NCBI RefSeq assembly: GCF_004563925.1
Contig: NZ_SPNJ01000002.1
Span: 310,001-374,000 of the forward strand
DNA length: 64,000 nt
Reading direction: 5' to 3'
Origin: Herbaspirillum sp. 3R11
GTDB lineage: Bacteria; Pseudomonadota; Gammaproteobacteria; Burkholderiales; Burkholderiaceae_D
The notes beneath the pieces were generated by a model. The model did no database searches, was not told the origin of the DNA, and saw only the letters and a program-made list of their open reading frames with translations. Shown here in pieces: positions 52,433 to 62,300 of the stretch. Position numbers and translations under genes: made by a program. Positions within the stretch are counted from its first letter, which is position 1, and each line of letters starts with the position of its first letter.

Positions 52433-52903
52433 TCAACCGCGCTTGACGATGCGACGCACCAGCACGATGGCGATGATGGCGAACCAGATCAGCGACCATT
52501 GCGGAATCGACAGTCCGAGGAAAGGATACGGATTGGCGCACAGGCCGTCGGCCTTGAACAGGGTCGGGAACAGCGTGGCGGTCGGGATGGTGTTCAGGGA
52601 AGTTTCCAGCGGGTCGATGCCGCAGGAAGTGCCCGGATGCGCCTGCACCCACAGATGCCAGCCGGCGGTGGCGATGCCGCCCAGCGCAGCCAGCGTGCCG
52701 AGGCCGGCGCCAAGCTTGGCCGAACCGGGCGGCAGGAAGGCGAAGATGATGCAGATGATGGCGATGGCGACGAAGATGTAGCGCTGGATGATGCACAGCG
52801 GACAAGGCATCATCTCTTCGACGATCTGCAAATAAAGAGCGGCGCCGAGCAGGGCGATGCACAACAGGGCGACTGACAGGAACAGGGATTTGGACGATTT
52901 CAT
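52433..52903 (-). CDS. dsbB: Disulfide bond formation protein B
   Basis: The 156-residue inner-membrane protein passes electrons from DsbA to quinone. Four hydrophobic segments are seen. The quinone-linked pair is C34-C37 (MMPCPLCIIQRY) and the second periplasmic pair is C94 (GTSCGIDP) and C122 (GLCANPYPFLG). Its position between prfA and prmC is unusual; see findings. Confidence 0.95.
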   Translation of the reverse strand: MKSSKSLFLSVALLCIALLGAALYLQIVEEMMPCPLCIIQRYIFVAIAIICIIFAFLPPGSAKLGAGLGTLAALGGIATAGWHLWVQAHPGTSCGIDPLETSLNTIPTATLFPTLFKADGLCANPYPFLGLSIPQWSLIWFAIIAIVLVRRIVKRG

Positions 52904-53055
52904 GAGCGTTTGATTTTGATGTTATTCGGAAATGGCTAGCCTAAGCTGTACCCTCAGAGAGGTCCGTTTGCAATTGGTTCCGATGCGGTTGCATTGTGCC
53001 ACAGGCCGCGACAATGCTGGGTTACTGGCCGGCCGTGCTGAACAATCGCCACTGT

Positions 53056-54135
53056 TTATTCATCGCCCAGCTGCGCCAGCAACTCCGCCTGATGCTCGGT
53101 GATCAGCGCATTGGTCAGCTCTTCCAGATCGCCGTCCATGATGAAATCCAGCTTGTACAGCGTCAGGTTGATGCGGTGGTCCGTCATGCGTCCCTGCGGG
53201 AAATTGTAGGTGCGGATGCGCTCGCTGCGGTCGCCTGAACCGATCAGCGATTTGCGCGTGGCGGCTTCCTTGGATTGCTGTTCGCGCAGTTGCACGTCCT
53301 TGATGCGCGCCGCCAGCACCTTCAGCGCAGAGGCCTTGTTCTTGTGCTGGCTGCGGTCGTCCTGGCATTCCACCACGATGCCGGTCGGCATGTGCGTGAT
53401 GCGCACCGCCGAGTCGGTCTTGTTGATGTGCTGGCCGCCCGCGCCCGAGGCGCGGTAAGTGTCGATGCGGATGTCGGCCGGATTGATATCGACGTCTTCG
53501 ACCTCATCGGCTTCCGGCATCACGGCCACGGTGCAGGCCGAGGTGTGGATGCGGCCCTGGGTTTCGGTGGCCGGCACGCGCTGCACGCGGTGGCCGCCGG
53601 ATTCAAATTTCAGGCGCGAATACGCGCCGAAACCGGCGATGCGCACGATCACTTCCTTGTAGCCTCCGACTTCCGAATCGGAAGCCGACATCATTTCCAC
53701 CTGCCAGCGATTACGCTCGGCGAAGCGCGTGTACATGCGCAGCAGGTCGCCGGCGAACAGTGCCGATTCGTCGCCGCCGGTGCCGGCGCGGATTTCCAGG
53801 AAGATGTTGCGCTCGTCGTTGGGATCCTTCGGCAGCAGCATCTTTTGCAGGTCGGCTTCCAGCGCTTCCATGCGCGCCTTGGCGCCGTTGATTTCTTCCT
53901 GTGCGAATTCCTTCATGTCGGGATCCGACAGCAGCTCCTGAGCCGTGACGATGTCGTTCGCGGCCTGTGAATAGGTCAGGTACAGCGCCACCAGCGGACC
54001 GAGCTCGGCGTGTTCGCGCGTCATCTTGCGGTAGTTGTCCATGTCGGACGTGGCTTCCTGCTGCATCAGCAGGTTATTGAGTTCTTCCAGCCGTTCGGCG
54101 AGCTGGTCGAGTTTGGCGAGCATGGAGGGTTTCAT
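53056..54135 (-). CDS. prfA: Peptide chain release factor 1
   Basis: The 359-residue factor recognises UAA and UAG stop codons. The anticodon-like loop is [14 protein letters not shown] (the PxT motif as PAT) and the catalytic GGQ is in [13 protein letters not shown] (about 229). [12 protein letters not shown] at 54135 matches the family start; a second ATG at codon 5 is possible. It follows hemA by 103 bases, the standard hemA-prfA order. Confidence 0.97.
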   Translation of the reverse strand: MKPSMLAKLDQLAERLEELNNLLMQQEATSDMDNYRKMTREHAELGPLVALYLTYSQAANDIVTAQELLSDPDMKEFAQEEINGAKARMEALEADLQKMLLPKDPNDERNIFLEIRAGTGGDESALFAGDLLRMYTRFAERNRWQVEMMSASDSEVGGYKEVIVRIAGFGAYSRLKFESGGHRVQRVPATETQGRIHTSACTVAVMPEADEVEDVDINPADIRIDTYRASGAGGQHINKTDSAVRITHMPTGIVVECQDDRSQHKNKASALKVLAARIKDVQLREQQSKEAATRKSLIGSGDRSERIRTYNFPQGRMTDHRINLTLYKLDFIMDGDLEELTNALITEHQAELLAQLGDE

Positions 54136-54238
54136 GGACTGACTTTACTGAAATGAGGGGGTGATGCGATGCCCGCGTTACAAGCAGGGGGCAGAGAATG
54201 CCGGCGATCGCAAGGATGCCGGCCGGCGAACGGAGTCG

Positions 54239-55558
54239 CTAACGTTTGGTGCGGAACAGTTGCGGCAGCAGCTGGACCAGCTGGGTGCGCTCGTCGCCTT
54301 GCGCATGATGCAGGGCCTGTTGCGGACCGTGCAGGAATTTGGCGGTGAGACCGCGGGACAGCGCATCGAGTACGGCGTCGATGTCTTCACCCTTGGCCAG
54401 CAGCTTGCGGGCGCGTTCCAGTTCGGCCATGCGCAGCGATTCGCCGGCGTCGTGCAGGTCCTGGATCACCGGCACCACGGCGCGGCTGTCGATCCAGTGC
54501 ATGAAGGACTGCACGCGGGTTTCGATGATGGCTTCGGCTTGGGCGACGGCGGCCTGGCGGTTTTCGACGCCGCTCTGTACGACCGAGGCGAGGTCGTCGA
54601 CGGTGTACAGGAAGACGTCGTCCAGACGGCCGACTTCGGATTCGATATCGCGCGGCACGGCCAGGTCGACCATGAAAATCGGTTTGTGGCGACGCGCCTT
54701 GACGGCGCGCTCGACCAGGCCGAGGCCGATGATCGGCAGCGACGAGGCGGTACAGGACACCACGATGTCGAACTTCGACAACTGCGTCGGCAGATCCGCC
54801 AGGCGCAGCGCCGCGCCGTTGAAGCGATGCGCCAGCGTTTCGCCGCGTTCCAGCGTGCGGTTGGCGACAGTCAGTGATTTCGGGTTTTGTGCAGCGAAGT
54901 GGGTGGCGCACAGCTCGATCATTTCACCGGCGCCGATGAACAGCACATGCTGGCCCGAGATTGAATCGAAAATCCGTTGCGACAAGCGCACTGCGGCGGC
55001 GGCCATCGACACGCTGTGCGCGCCGATTTCGGTGGTGCTGCGGACTTCCTTGGCGACTGCGAAGGTGCGCTGGAACAGCTGATGCAAATAGGTGCCGAGA
55101 CCGCCGGCGGCATCCGCCTGGCGCACGGCGTCTTTCATCTGGCCGAGGATCTGCGGTTCGCCCAGCACCATCGAGTCGAGCCCGGAGGCGACGCGGAAGG
55201 CATGACGCACGGCATTGTCCTGCGGCAAGGCATACAGGAAAGGACGCAGTTCGGCGTAGGAAAGTTTGTGGTAATCGGCGAGGAAATGCGCGGTGCTGTC
55301 GATGGCTGCATCAATACCACCCGTGCCACCCGCGCCACCCGCTGCCGCAGTGCTGGCGGCGTACAGCTCGGTGCGATTGCAGGTCGACAGGATCGCTGCT
55401 TCACCGGTTTGCGCCAGATGGGAGCTCAGATCCGCTCGCCCGAACCAGGCGCGCGCCGACGCCACCGCCTGGCCGATCTGGTCGGCCGGGAATGCCACTT
55501 TTTCGCGCAGGGAAACGGGCGCGGTAGTGTGGTTCAGTCCGACGGCAAGCAAGTGCAT
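54239..55558 (-). CDS. hemA: Glutamyl-tRNA reductase
   Basis: The 439-residue enzyme starts C5-pathway haem synthesis by reducing Glu-tRNA to glutamate-1-semialdehyde. Visible: [18 protein letters not shown], the catalytic Cys60 in [10 protein letters not shown], the NADPH site [15 protein letters not shown] and the C-terminal dimerisation helices. A Gly/Ala-rich insert ([17 protein letters not shown], about 69-85) is longer than usual after the active-site block, probably a loop. Confidence 0.96.
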   Translation of the reverse strand: MHLLAVGLNHTTAPVSLREKVAFPADQIGQAVASARAWFGRADLSSHLAQTGEAAILSTCNRTELYAASTAAAGGAGGTGGIDAAIDSTAHFLADYHKLSYAELRPFLYALPQDNAVRHAFRVASGLDSMVLGEPQILGQMKDAVRQADAAGGLGTYLHQLFQRTFAVAKEVRSTTEIGAHSVSMAAAAVRLSQRIFDSISGQHVLFIGAGEMIELCATHFAAQNPKSLTVANRTLERGETLAHRFNGAALRLADLPTQLSKFDIVVSCTASSLPIIGLGLVERAVKARRHKPIFMVDLAVPRDIESEVGRLDDVFLYTVDDLASVVQSGVENRQAAVAQAEAIIETRVQSFMHWIDSRAVVPVIQDLHDAGESLRMAELERARKLLAKGEDIDAVLDALSRGLTAKFLHGPQQALHHAQGDERTQLVQLLPQLFRTKR

Positions 55559-55677
55559 GGCGACTCTAGGTTTTTGCAGGCTAAGCGCTGCGAAAAATGG
55601 GGAAATATCAACTCGGTATTATACCCGCTGCGGGTAAAGGGGTTTTGAAGTGTATCAATAATGACTATTTATGCAGG

Positions 55678-56586
55678 CTATGAAGCGACACCGTGCGCAG
55701 GAAATTTTTCCATATGAGCAACAATTTGCCGTGCGTAACGCTCCGGCTGTTCCAGGTCGGGAAAATGCCCGCAGTCACCGAACTGCACGATCTCCGCCCG
55801 TGGCAGGCAATCGCGTAGGGACTCCGGCGACGTGTCCCGATGGGAGCGATCAAGATCGCCCCAAATCAGCGTGCAAGGGACGTTCGGCAACGAGGCCAGG
55901 GAAGCTTCGCGCAACAGCCCCTGCACCACGCCTGCCAGGCAGAAGCAGCCGCCGGCATCGAACGAGCGGCGGGCGGTTTCCTGAAACGCGCCGGCATCCG
56001 TGTTTGCAGGCAAGGCGCTGCGATACCACAGCTGCGCCAGTTTGCGACGGGCCAGCCAGGTGATCAGCTGTCCCGCTACCGGCACGCGCAATGGTCGCGG
56101 AATCATCCGGTAGGCCCACGCTTGCATGGCCGCCAGCGCTGGTGTTTGCGTCAGCATCAGGCTGGCGATGCGCGTCGGCGCCAGTTGCGCCGCACGAATC
56201 GCATACAGGCCGTTGGCGCAGCTGAACGCCAACGTGGCGCGCCCGATCTGCAGTTGATCCAGCACCGCCAGCACCACCCGTGCGCCCTGATCCAGCGAGT
56301 GGGTGTAATTCGCCGCCGGCAATGAAAAGCCGAATCCCGGCATGTCGAAGCAGACCACGCGGAAATGCGGCGCCAGCAGAGCAACCAGGTGTTGATAGTG
56401 AGCCACCACGTTGGGGCCATCAGGAGTGAAGACGATGCAAGGGCGGTCGTCATCGCCGGGGGCTGAGTCGGTCAGGTGCACGCGGCCGGCGTCAGTGTCG
56501 ACAAAGCGGCCGTGGCGAAATGCAGGATCATGCGCCAGCGCCGCCGCCATGCGCGCAAGAAGATGATCGGTGCGTGCGCCTGACAC
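55678..56586 (-). CDS. Alpha/beta hydrolase with degenerate nucleophile elbow
   Basis: A 302-residue alpha/beta hydrolase-fold protein. The expected oxyanion block (IVFTPDGPNVVAHYQHLV) and FDMPGFGFS are present. The nucleophile elbow reads LAFSCANGLYA, lacking the first Gly of GxSxG; the Ser may still be the nucleophile. The acid is probably in WGDLDRSH and the His in FGDCGHFPDLEQPE. No operon partner is obvious; the orphan regulator gene ends 5 bases upstream of its start, so the two may be co-transcribed. Confidence 0.78.
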   Translation of the reverse strand: MSGARTDHLLARMAAALAHDPAFRHGRFVDTDAGRVHLTDSAPGDDDRPCIVFTPDGPNVVAHYQHLVALLAPHFRVVCFDMPGFGFSLPAANYTHSLDQGARVVLAVLDQLQIGRATLAFSCANGLYAIRAAQLAPTRIASLMLTQTPALAAMQAWAYRMIPRPLRVPVAGQLITWLARRKLAQLWYRSALPANTDAGAFQETARRSFDAGGCFCLAGVVQGLLREASLASLPNVPCTLIWGDLDRSHRDTSPESLRDCLPRAEIVQFGDCGHFPDLEQPERYARQIVAHMEKFPAHGVAS

Positions 56587-56591
56587 GTCGT

Positions 56592-57278
56592 CTACTTCTT
56601 CGCGGCGGCAGCGGGAGCGTGCAGCCGCTCCAGCTGGTAGCCGTAGCCGTACACGGTGCTGAGCCGGTAGCCGTTTTCCGGCTTGAGCGAAAGCTTGCTG
56701 CGCACGCGCGAGATGTGGGTGTCGATGGTGCGGGTCGGCACGGCGTTGTCGTCTTCCACGCCCCAGACGCTTTCCAGCAGGGTGACGCGCGACAGCGGCC
56801 GGCCGAGGCTGGCGAACAGCAGCAGCGCCAGCGCAAATTCCTTTTGCGTCAGCGTGACCGGCACGCCTGCATGCGTGACCACGTGCGCGGGCGTCTCAAA
56901 ACGATAGTCGCCGAATTGCTGCACCTGTCGCGCATCGTGATCGGGATAGGCGCGCTGCAGCAGCAAGGCCACGCGCGCGGCAAGGGCGTGGCGGCGCAAG
57001 GGCTTGAACTCGCTCTCGACCAGCCGCCGGCCGGCGTATTCGGATAACGCCGCCAGCTCGGCAAGCGCGTCGCCTGCCAGCAGCAGCACCGGCAGCGTCG
57101 CCGCTTGCACGATTTCAGCCAGATGTTCCCCGGCGTCGGCTACATCCACGATCAGCAATTGCGCCTGCGCACGGCGCAGGTCCGCGCGCTGCTGCACGGC
57201 TTCGCAGTCGTGCGCAGGCAGGCTGCGCGCGATCAGGGCGAGGTCGTCGGCGGAGCGGCTGAAGATGGAAATGTGCAT
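56592..57278 (-). CDS. Orphan OmpR-type response regulator with divergent receiver domain
   Basis: A 228-residue protein from ATG 57278 (MHISIFSRSADDLALIARSL). Residues about 1-115 resemble a receiver domain but lack the usual acidic pair after strand 1; an Asp is present in LLIVDVADAG and a Lys in SEFKPLRR. The C-terminal winged helix is typical OmpR/PhoB (LTQKEFALALLLFASLGRPLSR, TIDTHISRVRSKLSL, YGYGYQLERL). No histidine kinase gene is adjacent. It may work without phosphorylation. Confidence 0.82.
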   Translation of the reverse strand: MHISIFSRSADDLALIARSLPAHDCEAVQQRADLRRAQAQLLIVDVADAGEHLAEIVQAATLPVLLLAGDALAELAALSEYAGRRLVESEFKPLRRHALAARVALLLQRAYPDHDARQVQQFGDYRFETPAHVVTHAGVPVTLTQKEFALALLLFASLGRPLSRVTLLESVWGVEDDNAVPTRTIDTHISRVRSKLSLKPENGYRLSTVYGYGYQLERLHAPAAAAKK

Positions 57279-57525
57279 GGCATGCAGGGAGAAGTTTTCG
57301 GCGGCGATGAATCCGGCCCCCGAAAAGCACCGTGCCGGATTGGGTGCGACATCCCGCAAATTTGCATCGTAAAAGATGTCGAAAATCGGCGCGAATACAG
57401 CGTCAAAAATGCTCGCAAGGCCTCGGCCTTGCTGCGCTTTTTTCCTTGTCTCGCCCCGATTTCGTCACTTTTACTGTGCTGCAAATTTCCGCGATGTCGC
57501 ACCGTCCGGCGCAGTGGGATAGAGC

Positions 57526-57792
57526 TTAAGGCGCGTCGGAATCCGGCAGCACCACGTTCACGTCGAGTACTTCGAGGTTGCCCTGGCGGTCGAGCGAGAT
57601 CTTGATGTCGTCGGCATTGACCTTGGTGTACTTGGAGATCACCTCGATCAGTTCCTTGTGCAGCGCCGGCAGGAAATCATACCCCTGGCCCTGGCGGCCG
57701 CCGCGCTCGCGCGCGATGATGATCTGCAGGCGTTCCTTGGCAGCGGTGGCGCTTTTTGCCTTGGGCGGAAACAGGAAGGAAAGCAAAGCCAT
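57526..57792 (-). CDS. minE: Cell division topological specificity factor MinE
   Basis: The 88-residue protein stimulates MinD ATPase and drives Min oscillation. The N-terminal [22 protein letters not shown] holds the membrane-binding and MinD-contact region; the rest is the dimerising topological domain ([23 protein letters not shown]). ATG 57792 has GGAGG 8 bases upstream, within the end of minD; the two genes are 1 base apart. Confidence 0.96.
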   Translation of the reverse strand: MALLSFLFPPKAKSATAAKERLQIIIARERGGRQGQGYDFLPALHKELIEVISKYTKVNADDIKISLDRQGNLEVLDVNVVLPDSDAP

Positions 57793-57793
57793 G

Positions 57794-58609
57794 TCATTTA
57801 CCTCCGAAAATACGCTGGAGCAGGCCCGGCTTTTCGTAGCTGGTGAAGCGCAGCGGCAGGTCTTCACCAAGGAAGCGGCTGACCAGGTCCTGGTAAGCCT
57901 CGGACACGTCGGTCTCCTTCAGATGGATCGCCGGATTGCCCTGGTTGGAGGCATGCAGCACCGATTCCGATTCAGGGATGATGCCGACCAGCGGGATACG
58001 CAGGATTTCCTGGACGTCGGTATAGGACAGCATTTCGCCGGCTTCGACGCGCTTGGGCGAATAGCGGGTGATCAGCAGATGTTCCTTGACCGGCTCGCCG
58101 CCGCTCAGGGCGCGACGCGACTTGGCCTGGATGATGCCGAGGATGCGGTCCGAATCGCGCACCGAGGAGACTTCCGGATTGGTCACGATGATCGCTTCGT
58201 CGGCGAAGGTCAGCGCCATCACGGCGCCGTGTTCGATACCGGCCGGCGAATCGCAGATGATGTATTCGAAGTCCATCTTTTGCAGGTCGCCCAGCACGCG
58301 TTCCACGCCTTCTTCCGACAGCGCGTCCTTGTCGCGGGTTTGCGAGGCCGGCAGGATGAACAGGTTGTCGCAGTGCTTGTCCTTGATCAGGGCCTGGTTC
58401 AGCGTGGCTTCCTGATTGACGACATTGATCAGGTCGTACACCACGCGGCGTTCGCAGCCCATGATCAGGTCGAGGTTGCGCAGGCCGACGTCGAAGTCGA
58501 TGACGACGGTCTTGTGTCCGCGCAGGGCCAGACCCGATGCGAAACTGGCGCTCGACGTCGTTTTGCCGACGCCGCCTTTACCGGATGTCACAACGATGAT
58601 TTTTGCCAC
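57794..58609 (-). CDS. minD: Septum site-determining protein MinD
   Basis: The 271-residue membrane-associated ATPase recruits MinC to the membrane at cell poles. The deviant Walker [15 protein letters not shown] (about 8-21) with signature Lys and the C-terminal amphipathic membrane helix ([15 protein letters not shown]) are clear. It sits between minC and minE in the standard order. Confidence 0.98.
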   Translation of the reverse strand: MAKIIVVTSGKGGVGKTTSSASFASGLALRGHKTVVIDFDVGLRNLDLIMGCERRVVYDLINVVNQEATLNQALIKDKHCDNLFILPASQTRDKDALSEEGVERVLGDLQKMDFEYIICDSPAGIEHGAVMALTFADEAIIVTNPEVSSVRDSDRILGIIQAKSRRALSGGEPVKEHLLITRYSPKRVEAGEMLSYTDVQEILRIPLVGIIPESESVLHASNQGNPAIHLKETDVSEAYQDLVSRFLGEDLPLRFTSYEKPGLLQRIFGGK

Positions 58610-58669
58610 AAAAGACTCCTTAGAAGATCAGATTTGAATACTTGATGATGCGAATACTAAATTACCGAA

Positions 58670-59461
58670 TTATTTGCTGGTATTGATCGGCAGCACGTCG
58701 ATACGGTCGCCGGTCAGGCGCACCTGCACCTGTTTTTGCGCCAGTTCGGGCGGATGACCGTTCTCGAAGGTACGGTAGACGCCGGCAATCGACACCAGTT
58801 CCGCTTCCAGGCTCGCCGCGAAGATGCGCGCGCTGGTATTGCCGCTGGCGCCGGCCAGGGCGCGGCCGCGCAGCGGGGCGTAGACGTGGATGCTGCCGTC
58901 GGCGATGATCTCGGCGCCGTTGTTGACCGCCGCCATGATCACCAGGTCGGCGCCGCGTGCATAAATGCGCTGGCCTGCGCGCACCGGGGTGTCGATGATC
59001 ATTGTGGCGGCTGCCGGTACAACCGGAGCGGCCTGAACTTGCACAGAAGCAGCGGCCGGAGCCGGGGCCGCAGCTACAGCAACCGGCTTCGGCGCTTCCT
59101 CTGCAACAACGGCAGTTTCGGTTTCCTGCGGCTGTTGCGGACGCGGCGCGCCGCCGTCGATGGACAGTCCCTGCGCGGCGATCTCGGCGTGCAATTCTTC
59201 CGGCGCATTACGTACGGCGACCGCATTGAGGCGATAGCGCTTGAACAAAGCCACCAGCGCGGTCCAGTCGATGCCGGCAGCGCCGGTGTCCAGTGCGCCG
59301 ATGTCGATCACGGCGAATTCGTCTTCAAAGAAGTCGGACACGCCGCCGGTCATGTCCTTGAGGGCCTGGTCGAGCGCCGCCGGATCGGTTTCGTGCAGGA
59401 TCGCGGAAATGGCGACCACCGTGGATATCTTGATGTCGATCGGTTTGCGTGCTTTTTGCAT
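58670..59461 (-). CDS. minC: Septum site-determining protein MinC
   Basis: The 263-residue inhibitor of FtsZ assembly. The N-terminal FtsZ-binding domain (about 1-105) is joined by an Ala/Pro/Val-rich linker (about 110-150) to the C-terminal beta-helix domain with [55 protein letters not shown] repeats. It is the first gene of minCDE, 60 bases before minD. Confidence 0.96.
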   Translation of the reverse strand: MQKARKPIDIKISTVVAISAILHETDPAALDQALKDMTGGVSDFFEDEFAVIDIGALDTGAAGIDWTALVALFKRYRLNAVAVRNAPEELHAEIAAQGLSIDGGAPRPQQPQETETAVVAEEAPKPVAVAAAPAPAAASVQVQAAPVVPAAATMIIDTPVRAGQRIYARGADLVIMAAVNNGAEIIADGSIHVYAPLRGRALAGASGNTSARIFAASLEAELVSIAGVYRTFENGHPPELAQKQVQVRLTGDRIDVLPINTSK

Positions 59462-59601
59462 AAGTTGTTCAGTGCCCGCGTTTTCCTAGTGGGAAAACTG
59501 CAGGTTCATTGCGTTCGGGGAGGTTCCGTCTGGCGCGAGGCCGGTGTTGGATTGGCATTATACAGTCAGCGCGCCGGCGCGATAGAGGCCATCGGCGGCA
59601 C

Positions 59602-60003
59602 TCAGGCCTCCAGCAAGGTCTTGAGGGCTTCCAGGTCGCGCGTCACCCAGGCGGTGTCTTCATTGAATTTGGCGTCGTCCATCTCAGGCTGGCGGAACAG
59701 GGTGAAAGTCAGCTCGCAGCCGTCGCCGTTGGCCACCGCGCGCATGGGGATGGCCACGCTCCGGCCGGAAGCCAGCACCACCTCATGATCGAGCACGCCG
59801 AAGTCGTTGGCCGGCGCAAAACGGACTTCCAGCTTGCCTTCCGGGGTGTCGGCGAACCATTTTCCATCGACTTGCTGTATGCCCTTGCCGAGGCCGGAAG
59901 CCCATTTCGGCATGTTTTCCGGATTGGCGACGAAGCGATACACGTCCTGTACGGGACGCTCGATGGTGACGTGCAGGAGGCGGGTGGGAAGCGGCTCGGG
60001 CAT
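59602..60003 (-). CDS. SRPBCC (START-like) family protein
   Basis: A 133-residue protein with the START-like fold of polyketide cyclases: HVTIERPVQDVYRFVANPENMPKWASGLG is the typical opening and CELTFTLFRQPEM and the long C-terminal helix close it. AAGGAGATCCGCC precedes the ATG. Such proteins bind hydrophobic ligands; none is indicated. It lies alone between minC and the BMP operon. Confidence 0.85.
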   Translation of the reverse strand: MPEPLPTRLLHVTIERPVQDVYRFVANPENMPKWASGLGKGIQQVDGKWFADTPEGKLEVRFAPANDFGVLDHEVVLASGRSVAIPMRAVANGDGCELTFTLFRQPEMDDAKFNEDTAWVTRDLEALKTLLEA

Positions 60004-60061
60004 GGCGGATCTCCTTGGACAAGGAGGCCATTATGCCGCCGCGCAGGCAAAGCGGGCGCAC

Positions 60062-60094
60062 AAAAAAATGCCGGAGACAGTGATGTCTCCGGCA
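60062..60094 (-). terminator. Intrinsic terminator of the BMP transporter operon
   Basis: Stem TGCCGGAGACA/TGTCTCCGGCA with loop GTGA; seven T's follow on the minus strand. It ends the ATPase-permease-permease-BMP unit. Confidence 0.93.
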
Positions 60095-60146
60095 GATTGC
60101 TACATTGGCAAGTCAGGCAGGTCATGCCGGACTGCGGTGCGGACGA

Positions 60147-61286
60147 TCAGCCCGGTACCTTGCCTTCCACACCTTCGACGTAGAACTTCACGCCATGCAG
60201 GAAGCCGTCATCAGCCACCGCGTCCTTGGCGACTTGTTCCTTACCGGTGTTGTCCTTGATCGGACCCTTCCAGATCGGGGCGGAACCGTCGGCGATGCCC
60301 TTCTTGCGTTCTTCCACCAGCGCCTTGACGTCGGCCGGCAGTTCAGGATTGAAGCCGCCCAGGTCGATGCCGTTTTCCTTCAGGCCGAGCCAGGTCGTGC
60401 CGGTCTTCCACGAACCGTCCAGCACCGCTTGCACGCGCGCCGTGTAGTACACGCCCCAGTTGATCATCGACGCCGCCAGATGGGCCTTCGGGCCGAAGCT
60501 GGTCATGTCGCTGTCCCAGCCGAATGCGTAGACGCCTTTTTCCTGTGCGGTCTGGACGACGGCAGCGGAATCGGTGTTTTGCATCAGCACGTCGACGCCC
60601 TGGCCGATCAGTGTGGTGGCGGCTTCACGTTCCTTGCCCGGATCGAACCACTTGTTGACCCAGACCACGCGCGTGGTGGCTTTTGGATTGATCGAGCGCG
60701 CACCCAGGGTGAAAGCGTCGATGTTGCGGACCACTTCAGGAATCGGCACCGAAGCGACCACACCCAGCTTGCCCGACTTGCTCATCTTGCCGGCGACCAC
60801 GCCTGCCAGATACGCGCCTTCATAGGTGCGCACGTCGTATTGCGCCAGATTGTCGGCGGTCTTGAAGCCGGTGGCATGTTCGAACTTGACGTCCGGGAAT
60901 TCCTTGGCGACCTTGAGCATCGCTTCCATGTAGCCGAAGGTGGTGCCGAAGATCAGCTTGTTGCCGTCGGTGGCCAGCTGGCGCATCACGCGTTCGGCGT
61001 CGGCTGCCGATTCAGGGACGTTTTCGACGAAGGTGGTCTTGACCTTGTCGCCGAACTTCGCTTCGACCGCCTTGCGGCCGTTATCGTGGGCGAAGGTCCA
61101 GCCGGCGTCGCCGACCGGGCCGATGTAGACGAAGGCAACCTTCAGCGGTTCGGCCGCGGCCGGCGCTGCAGCAGCAGGCGCGGCGGCAGCTGCGGGAGCC
61201 GCTTCTTCTTTTTTGCCACAGCCGATCAAGGTGGCGGCGGCCAGTGTGGCGAGCATCGCAATCGATGCCCTGCGCGAAATTTTCAT
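60147..61286 (-). CDS. BMP-family ABC substrate-binding lipoprotein
   Basis: A 379-residue lipoprotein. The lipobox is ATLIGC with Cys23, followed by an Ala/Pro tether to about residue 45. The BMP/PnrA-like fold is recognised by VAFVYIGPVGDAGWTFAHDNGRKAV, FGTTFGYMEAML and YEGAYLAGVVAGKMSK. Known members bind purine nucleosides or bases. GGGAGAGAAAGT precedes the ATG. It is the last gene of the importer operon, as judged by the terminator after it. Confidence 0.93.
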   Translation of the reverse strand: MKISRRASIAMLATLAAATLIGCGKKEEAAPAAAAAPAAAAPAAAEPLKVAFVYIGPVGDAGWTFAHDNGRKAVEAKFGDKVKTTFVENVPESAADAERVMRQLATDGNKLIFGTTFGYMEAMLKVAKEFPDVKFEHATGFKTADNLAQYDVRTYEGAYLAGVVAGKMSKSGKLGVVASVPIPEVVRNIDAFTLGARSINPKATTRVVWVNKWFDPGKEREAATTLIGQGVDVLMQNTDSAAVVQTAQEKGVYAFGWDSDMTSFGPKAHLAASMINWGVYYTARVQAVLDGSWKTGTTWLGLKENGIDLGGFNPELPADVKALVEERKKGIADGSAPIWKGPIKDNTGKEQVAKDAVADDGFLHGVKFYVEGVEGKVPG

Positions 61287-61367
61287 ACTTTCTCTCCCTG
61301 TTGAAAAATCAAAATCGGTTCAATTAAAAATGCACTGCAAAACGAACTGTAAAAACCAACAACAAAA

Positions 61368-62288
61368 TCAGGATGCCCCCGGGCGGAACGGCTTGCCCAG
61401 CGACGCCGGCATGTTCAGGCGGATCCAGTCCGGATTGCGCGAGATCAGCGCCAGCACCACGATGGTGGCGACGTAGGGCAGCATCGACAGGATCTGCGAC
61501 GGAATCGTCACGCCGACGCCCTGCAGATAAAACTGCAGAATCGTCACGCCGCCGAACAGCAGGGAACCCAGCAAGACGCGTGCCGGACGCCAGGTGGCGA
61601 AGGCGGTCAGCGCCAGCGCGATCCAGCCGCGACCGGAGACCAGGCCTTCGACCCACATCGGCGTATAGACCAGCGACAAATACGCGCCCGCCAGGCCGCA
61701 GCAGGCGCCGCCGAACAGCAGCGCGAGGAAGCGGATGCCGCGTACCGAATAGCCGAGCGCATGCGCCGACTCCGGCGACTCGCCGACCGCGCGCAAGATC
61801 AGGCCGGCGCGCGTGCGGTACAGGAACCACGCAATCGCCGCGCACAACAACAGCGCGACATAGGCCATCCAGTGTTGGGTGAAGAAGGCCGGACCGATAA
61901 AGGGAAGATTGTTCAGGCCGGGAATGCCGGTGCTTTGCGACGGCAGGGCGAGGCCGACGAAACGCTGGCCGATGAATGCCGACAGTCCGGCGCCGAAGAT
62001 CGACAGCGCCAGTCCGGTGGCGACCTGGTTGGTCGCCAGAATCAGCGCCAGCCACGAAAACAGCGTCGCCATCAGCATGCCGCAAATGGCGCCGGCCATG
62101 AAGCCCAGCAGCGGGTTCTTGGTGGTGTAGCCGACTGCGAAGCCGGCGATCGCGGCGACCAGCATCATGCCTTCCGCGCCGAGGTTGAGTACGCCGGCGC
62201 GTTCGTTGATCAGCAGGCCGATGGCCGCCAGGAGCAGCGGCGTGCCGGCGTTGATCGAGGCCGCGATGAGGGGAGCGAGTTGGTCCAT
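61368..62288 (-). CDS. ABC importer permease, nucleoside type (NupQ/YufQ-like)
   Basis: A 306-residue permease with about eight or nine hydrophobic segments. ERAGVLNLGAEGMMLVAAIAGF is the hallmark of the second permease of BMP-linked nucleoside importers in the branched-chain amino acid/ribose permease superfamily. AAGGAATACGACAC precedes the ATG. It starts 12 bases after the stop of the first permease. Confidence 0.93.
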   Translation of the reverse strand: MDQLAPLIAASINAGTPLLLAAIGLLINERAGVLNLGAEGMMLVAAIAGFAVGYTTKNPLLGFMAGAICGMLMATLFSWLALILATNQVATGLALSIFGAGLSAFIGQRFVGLALPSQSTGIPGLNNLPFIGPAFFTQHWMAYVALLLCAAIAWFLYRTRAGLILRAVGESPESAHALGYSVRGIRFLALLFGGACCGLAGAYLSLVYTPMWVEGLVSGRGWIALALTAFATWRPARVLLGSLLFGGVTILQFYLQGVGVTIPSQILSMLPYVATIVVLALISRNPDWIRLNMPASLGKPFRPGAS

Positions 62289-62300
62289 GTGTCGTATTCC

